The translations under genes were made by a program, and so were the position numbers. From contig JANMDN010000048.1 of the NCBI GenBank assembly GCA_031376285.1, forward strand, positions 56,753 through 120,752: DNA of 64,000 bases, given 5' to 3'. Shown piece by piece: positions 26,550 to 34,638 of the stretch. The notes beneath the pieces are model-generated. The model saw only the letters and a program-made list of their open reading frames with translations. It was not told where the DNA came from and did not search any database. Numbering within the stretch: position 1 is the stretch's first letter; every line of letters begins with the position of its first letter. Source of the stretch: JANMDN01 sp031376285 (GTDB lineage Bacteria; Actinomycetota; Thermoleophilia; Miltoncostaeales; Miltoncostaeaceae).

Positions 26550-28187
26550 ATGGATCGCGTCTCCGACGAGCTCGCACGCGGGCGTGAGTCCTATGCGAGG
26601 CGTACGTGGATCGACGCCTACACGTTGCTGTCGCTCGCTGATCAGGCGGAGCCGCTGGGCGGGGGGGACCTCGAGCTGCTGGCCACGTCGGCGTACATGC
26701 TCGGTCGTGACGACGAGTTCGTGCGCGCGCTCGAGCGTGCCCATCACGCGGACCTGGACGCAGGCGACCAGCTGCGCGCCGCCCGCTGCGCGTTCTGGAT
26801 GGCGGCCAACCTCTTCGTCCGAGGCGAGATGGGCCGGGCGACGGGCTGGCTCGGCCGTGCCCGGAGGTTGGTGCACCGTGAGGGTCGTGAGTGCGTCGAG
26901 CAGGGCTATCTGCTGCTGTTGCTCATGTTCGAGCATGAGGCCGCCGGGGACGATGAGGCCGCGATCGTCGTCGCCGCCGACGCGATCGCGATCGGCGAGC
27001 GCTTCGGCGATGCGGACCTGTGTGCGCTGGCCGCTCAGGATCAGGGCATTCTGCTGATCAAGCAGGGGCGGGTGGCGGAGGGGCTCGGGCTGCTAGACGA
27101 GGCCATGGTGGCGGTCACCGCAGGCGAGCTGTCGCCGATCGTCAACGGGTTCGTCTATTGCGGCGTGATAACGGGCTGTCAGGCCGCCTACGAGCCGCGC
27201 CGCGCCCAGGAATGGACCGCGGCCCTCACGAGGTGGTGCGAGCGGCAGCCCGACATGGTCAGCTTCACCGGCACGTGCCTGGTGCATCGGGCCGAGATCA
27301 TGCAGATGAGGGGCGACTGGCCCGACGCGCTCGACGAGGCGCGGCGCGCCGGTGAGCGGTGCGCACAGGCGATGAACCGGTCGGCGGCCGCCCAAGCCCT
27401 CTATCGGCAGGGTGAGCTCCATCGCCTGCAGGGCAGGTTCGCCGCCGCCGAGGCGGCCTACCGGCGTGCGCGCGACGGCGGTTGCGAGCCGCAGCCAGGT
27501 ATGGCGCTGCTGCGGCTGGCCCAGGGGAACGGCGCGGCCGCGGCGGCCGCGATCCGCCGCCTGGTGGCCGAGACCTCCCAGCGCTCGAAGCGTGTGGGGC
27601 TGGTGACCGCCTATGTCGAGATCATGCTGGCGGTGGGCGATGTCCGGGCGGCCCGGGACGGCTGCGACGAGCTCGATGAGCTCGTCGAGCGCTGGAAGGG
27701 ACCGATGGTGGGTGCGATGGCCGCTCATGCCCGGGGAGCCGTCGCTCTGGCCGAGGGCGACGCCCAGACGGCCCTGATCGCGGGGCGCCATGCGGGGCAG
27801 GCGTGGCGGGAGCTCGAGGCGCCGTACGAGGCCGCGCGCGCCGGCGTCCTGATGGGCTTGGCCTGTCGCGGGCTGGGGGACGAGGAATCGAGCGCCCTGG
27901 AGCTGGCGGCGGCTCGCGGCGTCTTCGAGCGTCTGGGGGCTGTTCCGGACCTCGTCGCCCTGGACGCGCTCGCGCCGCCGCCGCCCGGCGATGAGCACGG
28001 GCTGACGTCGCGCGAGCTGCAGGTGCTTCGCCTGGTCGCCTCGGGAAAGAGCAACCGCGACATCTCCGCCGAGCTTGTCATCAGCGAGCACACCGTCGCC
28101 CGCCACGTGCAGAACATCTTCGCCAAGCTCGGCGTGCCGTCGCGGACCGCGGCGAGCGCGTTCGCCTTCACGCACGATCTCGTCTGA
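26550..28187 (+). CDS. LuxR-family transcriptional regulator with TPR-like sensory region
   Basis: 545 aa. Residues 1-465 are helical repeats of TPR type (alternating Ala-rich helices such as AEAAYRRARDGG and ALEIGERFGDADL), without an ATPase P-loop. The C-terminal ~65 residues are a LuxR/GerE helix-turn-helix: LTSRELQVLRLVASGKSNRD, then SEHTVARHVQNIFAKLGV. GGAG lies 9 nt before the ATG. It sits just upstream of the hydrolase/haloperoxidase/flavoprotein trio on the same strand and is separated from it by a strong hairpin. A local activator of that cluster is a reasonable inference. Confidence 0.88.
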   Translation: MDRVSDELARGRESYARRTWIDAYTLLSLADQAEPLGGGDLELLATSAYMLGRDDEFVRALERAHHADLDAGDQLRAARCAFWMAANLFVRGEMGRATGWLGRARRLVHREGRECVEQGYLLLLLMFEHEAAGDDEAAIVVAADAIAIGERFGDADLCALAAQDQGILLIKQGRVAEGLGLLDEAMVAVTAGELSPIVNGFVYCGVITGCQAAYEPRRAQEWTAALTRWCERQPDMVSFTGTCLVHRAEIMQMRGDWPDALDEARRAGERCAQAMNRSAAAQALYRQGELHRLQGRFAAAEAAYRRARDGGCEPQPGMALLRLAQGNGAAAAAAIRRLVAETSQRSKRVGLVTAYVEIMLAVGDVRAARDGCDELDELVERWKGPMVGAMAAHARGAVALAEGDAQTALIAGRHAGQAWRELEAPYEAARAGVLMGLACRGLGDEESSALELAAARGVFERLGAVPDLVALDALAPPPPGDEHGLTSRELQVLRLVASGKSNRDISAELVISEHTVARHVQNIFAKLGVPSRTAASAFAFTHDLV

Positions 28188-28189
28188 GG

Positions 28190-28219
28190 CGCCGCGTGGT
28201 GAGAAATCACCACGCGGCG
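28190..28219 (+). terminator. Perfect 13-bp hairpin with GAAA tetraloop after luxR
   Basis: CGCCGCGTGGTGA pairs exactly with TCACCACGCGGCG around a GAAA loop, beginning 2 nt after the luxR stop codon. No T-run follows. It could be a GC-rich terminator, an mRNA-stabilising 3' end, or an operator because it is also a DNA palindrome. Confidence 0.6.
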
Positions 28220-28306
28220 GCCGGCTCGAGTTGGTGATTCCCGGCGATGCCGCCGGCCCTCGCGCTCCGTAGCGTCGATCACCCAACGACCGAAGGGCGG
28301 AGCGAG

Positions 28307-29215
28307 ATGGCGACACAGCGCGTGGCAAGGAAGGACATGAGCGGCGCGGAGGCGCGGAGGCGACTCCTGGCCGGGATCCCCGTCGCGGAGCGACGACTGC
28401 AGATCGCCGGCGTCTCGACCGCGGTGCTCGAAGGCGGCCACGGCCCGCCGTTGGTCCTCCTGCACGGTCCGGCGGGCAACGCGGCGCACTGGATGCGCGT
28501 GATCCCCGACTTGGTGAGCACCCATCGCGTGATCGCCCCCGATCTTCCGGGCCAGGGCGCGTCGGCGGTGGCAGACGGCGTCGAGCTGGATGCCGTTCGC
28601 GTGCTCGCCTGGCTGGGCGAGCTGATCGGGCGCACCTGCCCGTCGCCGCCGGCGCTGGTGGGGTACGGACTCGGCGGCGCCATCGCGGCCCGCTTCGCCG
28701 CCGAACGCGGCGACCGGATCAGCCGGGTGGTGCTCGTGGACGCGCTCGGCCTCGCCGAGTTCGCGCCCGCGCCAGAGTTCGGATCCGCCATCAATGAGTT
28801 CCTGGCGCAGCCGAGCGAGCGCACCCACGACGGTCTCTGGCGCCGCTGCGCCCTCGACCTCGACGGCCTGCGCGGGCGAATGGGCGACCGATGGGAGCCG
28901 TTCGCTGCGTACAACCTCGAGCGTGCCCGCACGCCGAGCGTGATGGCCGCCCTCGGGGACCTGATGGAGCACTTCGGGATGCATGCCATCTCGGCGGCGG
29001 AGCTCGCCGCGATCGCCGTGCCGACGGGCCTGGTCTGGGGGCGCCACGACCTCGCGACACCGCTGACTGTCGCCGAGGCCGCTGGTGCCCGCTACGGATG
29101 GCCGCTGCACGTGATCGACGACTGCGCCGACGATCCCCCGATCGAGCAGCCCGACGCATTCCTGCGCGCGTTGCGCGCCACCCTCGGCGCGAACCACGAA
29201 GGGAGCACGCCGTGA
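28307..29215 (+). CDS. Alpha/beta-hydrolase fold protein lacking Ser and His catalytic residues
   Basis: 302 aa. The fold is clear: LVLLHGPAGNAAHW (oxyanion region), VIAPDLPGQGAS, and VWGRHDLATPL with the usual acid. At the nucleophile elbow the expected G-x-S-x-G reads GYGLG (residues 119-123), so Ser is replaced by Gly121. Near the C-terminus the expected GH before EQP reads AD in CADDPPIEQPDAF, so the catalytic His is replaced by Asp. It therefore cannot act as a normal serine hydrolase. The ATG at 28307 follows GGAG; the stop overlaps the next start (GTGA). Possible roles are a cofactor-independent lyase, dioxygenase-like enzyme or partner protein. Confidence 0.85.
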   Translation: MATQRVARKDMSGAEARRRLLAGIPVAERRLQIAGVSTAVLEGGHGPPLVLLHGPAGNAAHWMRVIPDLVSTHRVIAPDLPGQGASAVADGVELDAVRVLAWLGELIGRTCPSPPALVGYGLGGAIAARFAAERGDRISRVVLVDALGLAEFAPAPEFGSAINEFLAQPSERTHDGLWRRCALDLDGLRGRMGDRWEPFAAYNLERARTPSVMAALGDLMEHFGMHAISAAELAAIAVPTGLVWGRHDLATPLTVAEAAGARYGWPLHVIDDCADDPPIEQPDAFLRALRATLGANHEGSTP

Positions 29216-30543
29216 CCACGACGAGGCCGCGCATGGGCCGACACCCCCGCGATACGCTGATCGCGGCCTGCCTGCTGCTCGGCGCGCAGGTCGCCGGCGC
29301 CGATGCGACGACCGGCGCCGCGCCAACGCGCGCCGATGCCGTGATCGAGTGGAACGCGGTGATGCAGACGACGGTGTCGCAGGTGCCGGATCCGTTCCTG
29401 CAGATCCGCTCGGCGACGATTACGCAGGTGGCGGTGTTCGAGGCCGTCAACACCATCGTCGGCGACTACGAGCCGTACCTGGGCGGCGTCACTGCGCTCG
29501 CCGGCGCATCGCCGGAGGCGGCGGCAATCGCGGCGGCGCATCGCGCGCTCGCCAGGCTGCATCCGGACCAGGCCGCGAGCCTCGACGCGCAACGGATCGC
29601 CTCGCTCGCGGCGGTGCCCGACGGCCCGGCCGAGGACGCCGGCATCGCGGTCGGAGAGGGGGCCGCGCTCGCGGTGCTCGCCGAGCGGGCCGACGACGGC
29701 TCCGGCACCGACACCCCCTACACCCCCGGCACCTTGCCGGGCCAGTATCGGCCGACCCCACCCGACCTCACGCCGGCGTTCCGGCCCGGCCTCGGCCAGG
29801 TGGAGCCGTTTGCGATCAACAGCGGATCACAGTTCCGCGTCGACCCTCCGCCGGCGCTGCAGAGCGCCCGTTACACGCGCGACTACGACGAGGTCAAGAG
29901 GGTCGGCGACGTGGACAGCACGGAGCGCTCGGCGGACCGCGCCGACGCCGCGCGATTCTATGCGGTCAATGATGCGGTGCAGATCTACTTTCCCGCGGCG
30001 CGACAGGTGACCCAGGCGCAGGGCAGGACGCTCTCCGAGAACGCGCGTAACTTCGCGCTGCTCGGCATGGCGATCTTCGACGGCGCGGTCGCGTGCTTCG
30101 ACAGCAAGTACTTCTACGACTTCTGGCGCCCGGTGACGGCGATCCAGCTCGGCGATCGCGACGACAACCCGAAGACCGACGTGGAAGCGGACTGGGCCAG
30201 CTTCGTCCCGACGCCCCCGTTCCCGAGCTACCCGTCGGGGCATGCCGCCTTCGGCGGCGCGGCGCGGCGCGTGCTCGAGCGCACGCTCGGCCCCGGTGGG
30301 CACTCGATCACGCTGGCGAGCCCGCTGGTGCCCGACGTGGTGCTGAAGTACACGAGCTGGAAGCAGATCACCGACGACGTCGACGACGGGCGCGTCTACG
30401 GCGGGGTGCACTTCCGCTTCGACCAGGAGGAGGCCGCGCGCCAGGGGAAGCGCGTCGGAAGGTACGTGCTCCGGCACTGGCTGCGTCCTTTGCCCCTCAA
30501 GCCGCGGTCGGTGGTCCTCCGCCAGAGAGGAGTGGCGCCATGA
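29212..30543 (+). CDS. Vanadium-dependent haloperoxidase / PAP2-family protein
   Basis: 443 aa. A signal-like segment (LIAACLLLGAQVAGADA) suggests export. The vanadate/phosphate pocket of the PAP2-haloperoxidase superfamily is complete: KYFYDFWRP (K-x6-RP), SYPSGHAAFGGAA (PSGH) and GRVYGGVHFRFD (R-x-x-G-G-x-H). Gene length and the VYGGVHFRFD form favour the bacterial vanadium haloperoxidase-like group over acid phosphatases. The GTG at 29212 overlaps the hydrolase stop and is preceded by AGGGAG; the longer frame from 28891 runs inside the hydrolase gene. Whether it oxidises halide or hydrolyses phosphate cannot be told from sequence. Confidence 0.85.
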   Translation: MTTTRPRMGRHPRDTLIAACLLLGAQVAGADATTGAAPTRADAVIEWNAVMQTTVSQVPDPFLQIRSATITQVAVFEAVNTIVGDYEPYLGGVTALAGASPEAAAIAAAHRALARLHPDQAASLDAQRIASLAAVPDGPAEDAGIAVGEGAALAVLAERADDGSGTDTPYTPGTLPGQYRPTPPDLTPAFRPGLGQVEPFAINSGSQFRVDPPPALQSARYTRDYDEVKRVGDVDSTERSADRADAARFYAVNDAVQIYFPAARQVTQAQGRTLSENARNFALLGMAIFDGAVACFDSKYFYDFWRPVTAIQLGDRDDNPKTDVEADWASFVPTPPFPSYPSGHAAFGGAARRVLERTLGPGGHSITLASPLVPDVVLKYTSWKQITDDVDDGRVYGGVHFRFDQEEAARQGKRVGRYVLRHWLRPLPLKPRSVVLRQRGVAP

Positions 30544-31775
30544 GCCCCGGGTACGACGCCATCGTCGTGGGCGCGCGCTGCGCCGGATCGCCGACGGCGA
30601 TGCTGCTCGCGCGCAAGGGATATCGCGTGCTGCTGCTGGACCGGGCCACGTTTCCCAGCGACACGATGTCGACGCACATCATCCACCCACCCGGTGTCGC
30701 GGCTCTCGAGCGCTGGGGCCTGCTTGAGCGGCTCCGGGCGACCGGGTGTCCGCCGATGCCGACCTACTCGTTCGACTTCGGGCCATTCGCGATCGCGGGA
30801 TCCCCGCGTGGGACCTCCCCCGCCCGCTGCCCGCGGCGCATCGTGCTCGACCAACTGCTCGTCGAGGCCGCGGTCGAGGCGGGCGCCGAGCTCCGGGAGG
30901 GCTTCACCGTCGAGGAGGTCCTGCAGGAGGACGGCCGCGTCACGGGCATCCGGGGCCAAGTCAAGGGCGGGATGACGCTCAGCGAGCGGGCCCGGATGGT
31001 CGTCGGGGCCGACGGGCGGCGCTCGCTCGTGGCGAAAGCCGTTCGGGCGACGCGGTATCACGAGCGGCCGCCGTTGGCCGCGGGTTACTACGCCTACTGG
31101 AGCGACCTGCCGGTCGAAGGCTTCGAGGCCTACGTCCGGCCCGATCGGGCCTTCGGCGCCGCGCCCACCAACGGCGGCCTAACGATGCTGGTCATGGCCT
31201 GGCCGGTTTCGGAGTTCGACGCCAACCGCACGGACGTCGAGGCCAGCTTCCTGGGGTCTCTCGACCTCGCCCCCGGGTTCGCCGAGCGCGTTCGCGGGGC
31301 GACGCGGCAGACGCGCATCGCGGGCACGGCGGACCTGCCGAACTTCTTCCGCACGCCCTACGGGGCCGGCTGGGCGCTCGTCGGCGACGCCGGCTACCAC
31401 AAGGACCCGATCACCGCCCAGGGAATCAGCGACGCCTTCCGTGACGCCGAGGCGCTCGCCGCAGCGCTGGACGATGCCTTGTCGGGGCGGCGCGCCTACG
31501 ACGCCGCGATGGCCGGCTACCACCGGGCCCGCGACGAGGCGTCGATGCCGATGTACGAGCTCACCTGCGACTTCGCGCGCCTCGAGCCGCCTGCGCCGGA
31601 GATGCGGCAGCTCTTGGGGGCGATCCAGACCGACCAGGCGGCGATGGACGACTTCGTCAGCGTCATGGCGGGCGCGCTCTCGCCCTCCGAAGTCTTCGGG
31701 CCTCGGCCGACCAACGGCTCCCGGACGACGAGGGCGGCCGTGTCGGGTGCGCACCTCGACCCCGAGCATCTCTAG
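30540..31775 (+). CDS. FAD-dependent monooxygenase/reductase (geranylgeranyl-reductase-like)
   Basis: 411 aa. A Rossmann dinucleotide fold at the N-terminus reads AIVVGARCAGSPTAMLLARKGYRVLLLDR; MVVGADGRRSLVAK is the second FAD motif and WALVGDAGYHKDPITAQGIS the third (GD-x-x-x-x-x-P). This is the class A flavoprotein layout shared by geranylgeranyl reductases, halogenases and aromatic hydroxylases; the K...WxWxIP halogenase motif is not seen. The ATG overlaps the haloperoxidase stop (ATGA), making a three-gene co-translated unit. Soluble. The substrate is unknown; a role in modifying a small lipophilic metabolite is an inference. Confidence 0.85.
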   Translation: MSPGYDAIVVGARCAGSPTAMLLARKGYRVLLLDRATFPSDTMSTHIIHPPGVAALERWGLLERLRATGCPPMPTYSFDFGPFAIAGSPRGTSPARCPRRIVLDQLLVEAAVEAGAELREGFTVEEVLQEDGRVTGIRGQVKGGMTLSERARMVVGADGRRSLVAKAVRATRYHERPPLAAGYYAYWSDLPVEGFEAYVRPDRAFGAAPTNGGLTMLVMAWPVSEFDANRTDVEASFLGSLDLAPGFAERVRGATRQTRIAGTADLPNFFRTPYGAGWALVGDAGYHKDPITAQGISDAFRDAEALAAALDDALSGRRAYDAAMAGYHRARDEASMPMYELTCDFARLEPPAPEMRQLLGAIQTDQAAMDDFVSVMAGALSPSEVFGPRPTNGSRTTRAAVSGAHLDPEHL

Positions 31776-32215
31776 TGCTCCGTCTCAGAAGTGTCTTGTC
31801 GAATCGCCTTGGCGATATGGTCGGCGCTCTTGCTCCAGGTGAAGGGGATCGCCCGATCGTTCCAGCTCGCGATGAAGCGCTCGATGGCACCAGCGCCCCC
31901 TCGGGCGGGCGCAGATACAGGCCCACCACGTCGATCACCTTGGCGACCAGCTCGGGATCACGGCTGTACTTGAAGGTGCGGGTCTGGTGGGGCTTGAGCC
32001 GGTTGTCGGCCCAGATGCGCTGCACGGTCGCAGGCGCCAGCCCGCTCGCGCGTGCCATTGCCCGCACGCTCCAACGCGACTCACCCCCGGGCGGGCGCTC
32101 CAGGGTCATCGCGAGGATCCTCTGGACGGGCGCCTCGTCGATCCTGCGCGGGCGCCCGCCCGTGGGGTGTCTGCGAGCCCATCAAGGCCGGCGCGGGCGA
32201 ACTTTCCCCGCGGAC
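31772..32215 (-). pseudogene. IS630-family transposase remnant
   Basis: A mosaic of broken pieces in different frames. From 5' to 3' on the minus strand: KFARAGLDGLADTPRAG (N-terminal HTH region), then after a shift GRPRRIDEAPVQRILAMTLE through SVRAMARASGLAPATVQRIW and FKYSRDPELVAKVIDVVGLYL. A large internal deletion removes the DDE core, and the C-terminal end WNDRAIPFTWSKSADHIAKA then runs to a stop at 31772-31774. The 3' end overlaps the last codon of the flavoprotein gene. Not functional; it marks past insertion activity in this segment. Confidence 0.8.
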
Positions 32216-32265
32216 GCAGGAGGCGCATCCGTCTATTGCACACGACCCTCCGAGGAGGAAACCCG

Positions 32266-33375
32266 ATGAGCACCATCGTCACCCCGTCCACAGCCAGCCT
32301 CGAAGCCGACGCGGGCGCCCTGGCCGAGCGCATCCTCGCCGCCTCGAACGCCACCATGGAGCTGGCGACCATCAACCTGGGCCTGCGGCTCGGCCTCTAC
32401 CAGGGGCTCGAGGACGACGGGCCGGCGACGGCCCCCGAGCTGGCCGAGCGCACCGGCACCGACGCGCGCTACGTGCGCGAGTGGCTCGAGCAGCAGGCCG
32501 TGGCCGGCCTGCTCACCTGCCCCGACCCCGGCGTCGCGCCGGATGAGCGGCACTTCGCCCTTCCGGCGGGCCACGCCGAGGCCCTGCTGGCGCCCGAGAG
32601 CCCCGCCGCCGTCGGCGGAATCGTTCGCATCACGGTGGGGGTGCTGTCTCCCGGCCCGCGCCTGACCGAGGCCTTCCGGACGGGCGAGGGCGTCGCGTAT
32701 TCCGAGTACGGCGAGGACACGCGCGAGGGGATCGCCGAGATGAACCGTCCGATGTTCGCCAACGAGCTGGCCCAGGCGTGGTTGCCGGCCCTCCCGGACG
32801 TCTCGGCCCGACTGTCGCGCGCCCCGGCCGCGCGGGTGGCCGACATCGCCTGCGGCTGCGGATGGTCGAGCCTCGCCATCGCCAAGGGCTATCCCCTCGC
32901 ACGTGTCGACGGGTTCGACGCCGATCCGGCCTCAATCGAGCGTGCCCGCCAGAACGCCGACGCGGCGGGCACGCAGGAGCGCGTTCGCTTCTTCCTGCAC
33001 GACGCGGCCGCCGACTCGCTCTCGGGCAGCTACGACCTCGTCACCATCTTCGAGGCCGTCCACGACATGGCCCGGCCGGTCGACGCTCTGCGAGCCGCCC
33101 GCGGCCTGCTGGCCGACGGTGGGTGCGTGCTTGTGGCCGACGCTCGGGTCGCCGAGCGGTTCACGGCCCCCGCCGACGAGACCGAGCGCCTCGTGTACGG
33201 CTTCAGCGTGCTGCACTGCCTGCCGGTCGGACGCGAGGACGAGCACTCGGCGGCGACCGGAACCGTCATGCGCGTCGACACCCTGCGCGCCTACGCCACC
33301 GAGGCCGGCTTCGGCGGGGTCACGGTCCTCCCCGTCGAGAACGATTTCTGGCGCTTCTACCGACTCGACCCGTAG
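32266..33375 (+). CDS. SAM-dependent methyltransferase with winged-helix N-domain
   Basis: 369 aa. Residues ~20-90 are a winged-helix dimerisation domain typical of Rv2258c-like and O-methyltransferase proteins (APELAERTGTDARYVREWLEQQ). The methyltransferase core (about 180-340) shows motif I as VADIACGCGWSSLAIAKGYP, an acidic loop DGFDADP, YDLVTIFEAVHDMARP and ADGGCVLVAD. A strong GAGGAGG sequence precedes the ATG. The gene follows the IS630 remnant and is separated from the flavoprotein gene by it. The acceptor is unknown; it may modify the product of the neighbouring oxidative enzymes. Confidence 0.87.
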   Translation: MSTIVTPSTASLEADAGALAERILAASNATMELATINLGLRLGLYQGLEDDGPATAPELAERTGTDARYVREWLEQQAVAGLLTCPDPGVAPDERHFALPAGHAEALLAPESPAAVGGIVRITVGVLSPGPRLTEAFRTGEGVAYSEYGEDTREGIAEMNRPMFANELAQAWLPALPDVSARLSRAPAARVADIACGCGWSSLAIAKGYPLARVDGFDADPASIERARQNADAAGTQERVRFFLHDAAADSLSGSYDLVTIFEAVHDMARPVDALRAARGLLADGGCVLVADARVAERFTAPADETERLVYGFSVLHCLPVGREDEHSAATGTVMRVDTLRAYATEAGFGGVTVLPVENDFWRFYRLDP

Positions 33376-33665
33376 CAAGGGGCGAACGTGGGGTCCTGGT
33401 CAAGGCGCTCCTGCATCTGGGACGCCAGGGCCGGGATCCCCAACCCCTCGGCGCGGGCGAGGGTGGCCACCGCGGCGTCACGCGCCATCTCGGGCCGCCC
33501 CGTCGCTGCAAGCACCCGTCCGAGGACCGCGAGCGAGAGCGCGGCGCGCGGGCCCGCCCCGGACGCGATCGTGCTCGGCCACCGCCCGGCGCAGGCGTGC
33601 CTCGGCCTCGTCTGCGCGTCCCAGCGTAGCCGTATCCTGAGTCGCTGCGATCCCTGACAGACGGA
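33376..33665 (-). pseudogene. C-terminal fragment of a TPR-type regulator
   Basis: Two frames on the minus strand read as one broken helical-repeat C-terminus: AATQDTATLGRADEAEARLRR, then a frame change near 33570, then ALSLAVLGRVLAATGRPEMAR and AEGLGIPALASQMQERLD. This resembles the end of LuxR-type or adenylate-cyclase-type regulators with TPR repeats. The N-terminal bulk is missing. It abuts the methyltransferase gene tail to tail and lies next to the structured element B. Confidence 0.6.
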
Positions 33666-33745
33666 TCCCTGGGCCCACCGCTGTTGGTGCGAGGCTTCAG
33701 GTCCAGACTGCCTGAAGGCCCAAACGAGCTGCCCGCCAATGTCAG

Positions 33746-33962
33746 TGGTGCGACAAGGAAATGAGGTGGTAGTTCCGGCGAGCGAGACCGAGCCCAGGTG
33801 GACGCACCGCCAGGTGAGCCCACCGCCTGAAGCGTCGGCCAACGCCGACGCGCAACGAGGACGCAGTGTCCTGAGCAGATCGGGAATCTGTGAGGGATCA
33901 AGGCCGCCGCATGGCGACGTGCCGCAGCCGACGGAACCCCATCGCTATTCCTTGTCGTACCA
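33746..33962. ncRNA. Structured RNA candidate, copy B
   Basis: A 217-bp element closed by a 15-bp helix (33746-33760 with 33948-33962; 14 Watson-Crick pairs and one G-T). It shares five blocks with copy A at 21.65 kb: CCGGCGAGCGAGACCGAG (33775-33792), AGGACGCAGTGTC (33858-33870), hairpin CAGA/TCTG with the same loop TCGGGAA (33876-33890), CAAGG (33899-33903) and TGGCGACGTG (33912-33921). Between blocks 1 and 2 it has 65 extra nt, including a perfect hairpin GCGTCGGC/GCCGACGC with a 4-nt loop (33832-33851). Strand unknown. It is separate from any intact gene, between a pseudogene and a small ORF. Confidence 0.55.
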
Positions 33963-34005
33963 TCCTGTCTCGAGGTCTGAGGTTCGTCGAGGCGAGTCCG
34001 AGCGC

Positions 34006-34203
34006 CTAGAAATCCCCACCGGCGGCTTCTCCGACCCCTTCAGCCTCGTCAGCCTCGTCAGCCGGCGCCTCCTCGGGAGGCGGGGTGGCGTTGCGCGCGT
34101 GCTCCTCACGCTCAATGGCGTCAAGGCGGTCGAGGATGTCGGTCGTGCCTTCCGTCGGCATGGTCCGAACACTCTTGCGACGCTCGCGCTTAGCCTTGGC
34201 CAT
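34006..34203 (-). CDS. Small basic/acidic protein, 65 aa
   Basis: A short soluble protein with a strongly basic start (MAKAKRERRKS), a middle helix TDILDRLDAIEREEH and a Pro/Glu/Ala-rich acidic tail (PPPEEAPADEADEAEG). A clear AAGGAG lies 6 nt before the ATG and the codon use matches the neighbours, so it is likely real. It ends the minus-strand run that includes the Nudix and mutY genes, 33 nt downstream of the Nudix stop. No domain recognised. The bipolar charge suggests nucleic-acid or protein binding, which is only inference. Confidence 0.65.
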   Translation of the reverse strand: MAKAKRERRKSVRTMPTEGTTDILDRLDAIEREEHARNATPPPEEAPADEADEAEGVGEAAGGDF

Positions 34204-34236
34204 TGTCTCTCCTTGTGAGGTTGAGGCCCCGGGATT

Positions 34237-34638
34237 CTACCGCCTGGACTCGGGGAGACCGTGGCGAGCGATCGAGTGGAGCAGTGCATCGTCAGCTGGG
34301 GGAAAGGGGTACGTGCCGAGCTCGTCGAGTCTCACCCATCTGAACTGCACGCAGGCCAGCGCCTTCGGTCGTCGTGTGTCCAGGTACTTGCAACGGTAGA
34401 AGCGCAGCAGGAGCGGGCCGGCCGTGCTCGTCCAAACGAGCGATCCGACCTCGACGTCGATATCCAACTCCTCGCGAAGCTCCCGCGCGAGGGCCGCCTG
34501 ATCCCGCTCGCCCGACTCGCGCTTGCCTCCCGGGAACTCCCAGAACCCCGCGTATCCGCTCTCGACGCCCCGCTGGCTAATGAGAAGACGGCCGCCACGT
34601 TCGATCAGCCCGGCCACGACGACGATGCGCGCTCTCAC
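34237..34638 (-). CDS. Nudix hydrolase, MutT-like
   Basis: 133 aa. The Nudix box is intact: GGKRESGERDQAALARELREEL matches GX5EX7REUXEEXGU, with the final Gly replaced by Asp-Ile in this line (EELDID). The N-terminus IVVVAGLIERGGRLLISQRG and FWEFPGG fit the MutT/8-oxo-dGTP diphosphatase subgroup. The start overlaps the mutY stop (ATGA, 34635-34638), tying it to 8-oxoguanine defence: one enzyme cleans the pool and the other repairs mispairs. Cytoplasmic. Confidence 0.88.
   Translation of the reverse strand: MRARIVVVAGLIERGGRLLISQRGVESGYAGFWEFPGGKRESGERDQAALARELREELDIDVEVGSLVWTSTAGPLLLRFYRCKYLDTRRPKALACVQFRWVRLDELGTYPFPPADDALLHSIARHGLPESRR

Noticed and set aside
33746..33962. Group II intron, because element B contains GTGCGAC
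   Set aside because: That sequence is part of the closing helix, no domain V is present and no reverse transcriptase is in the window. Copy A lacks it.
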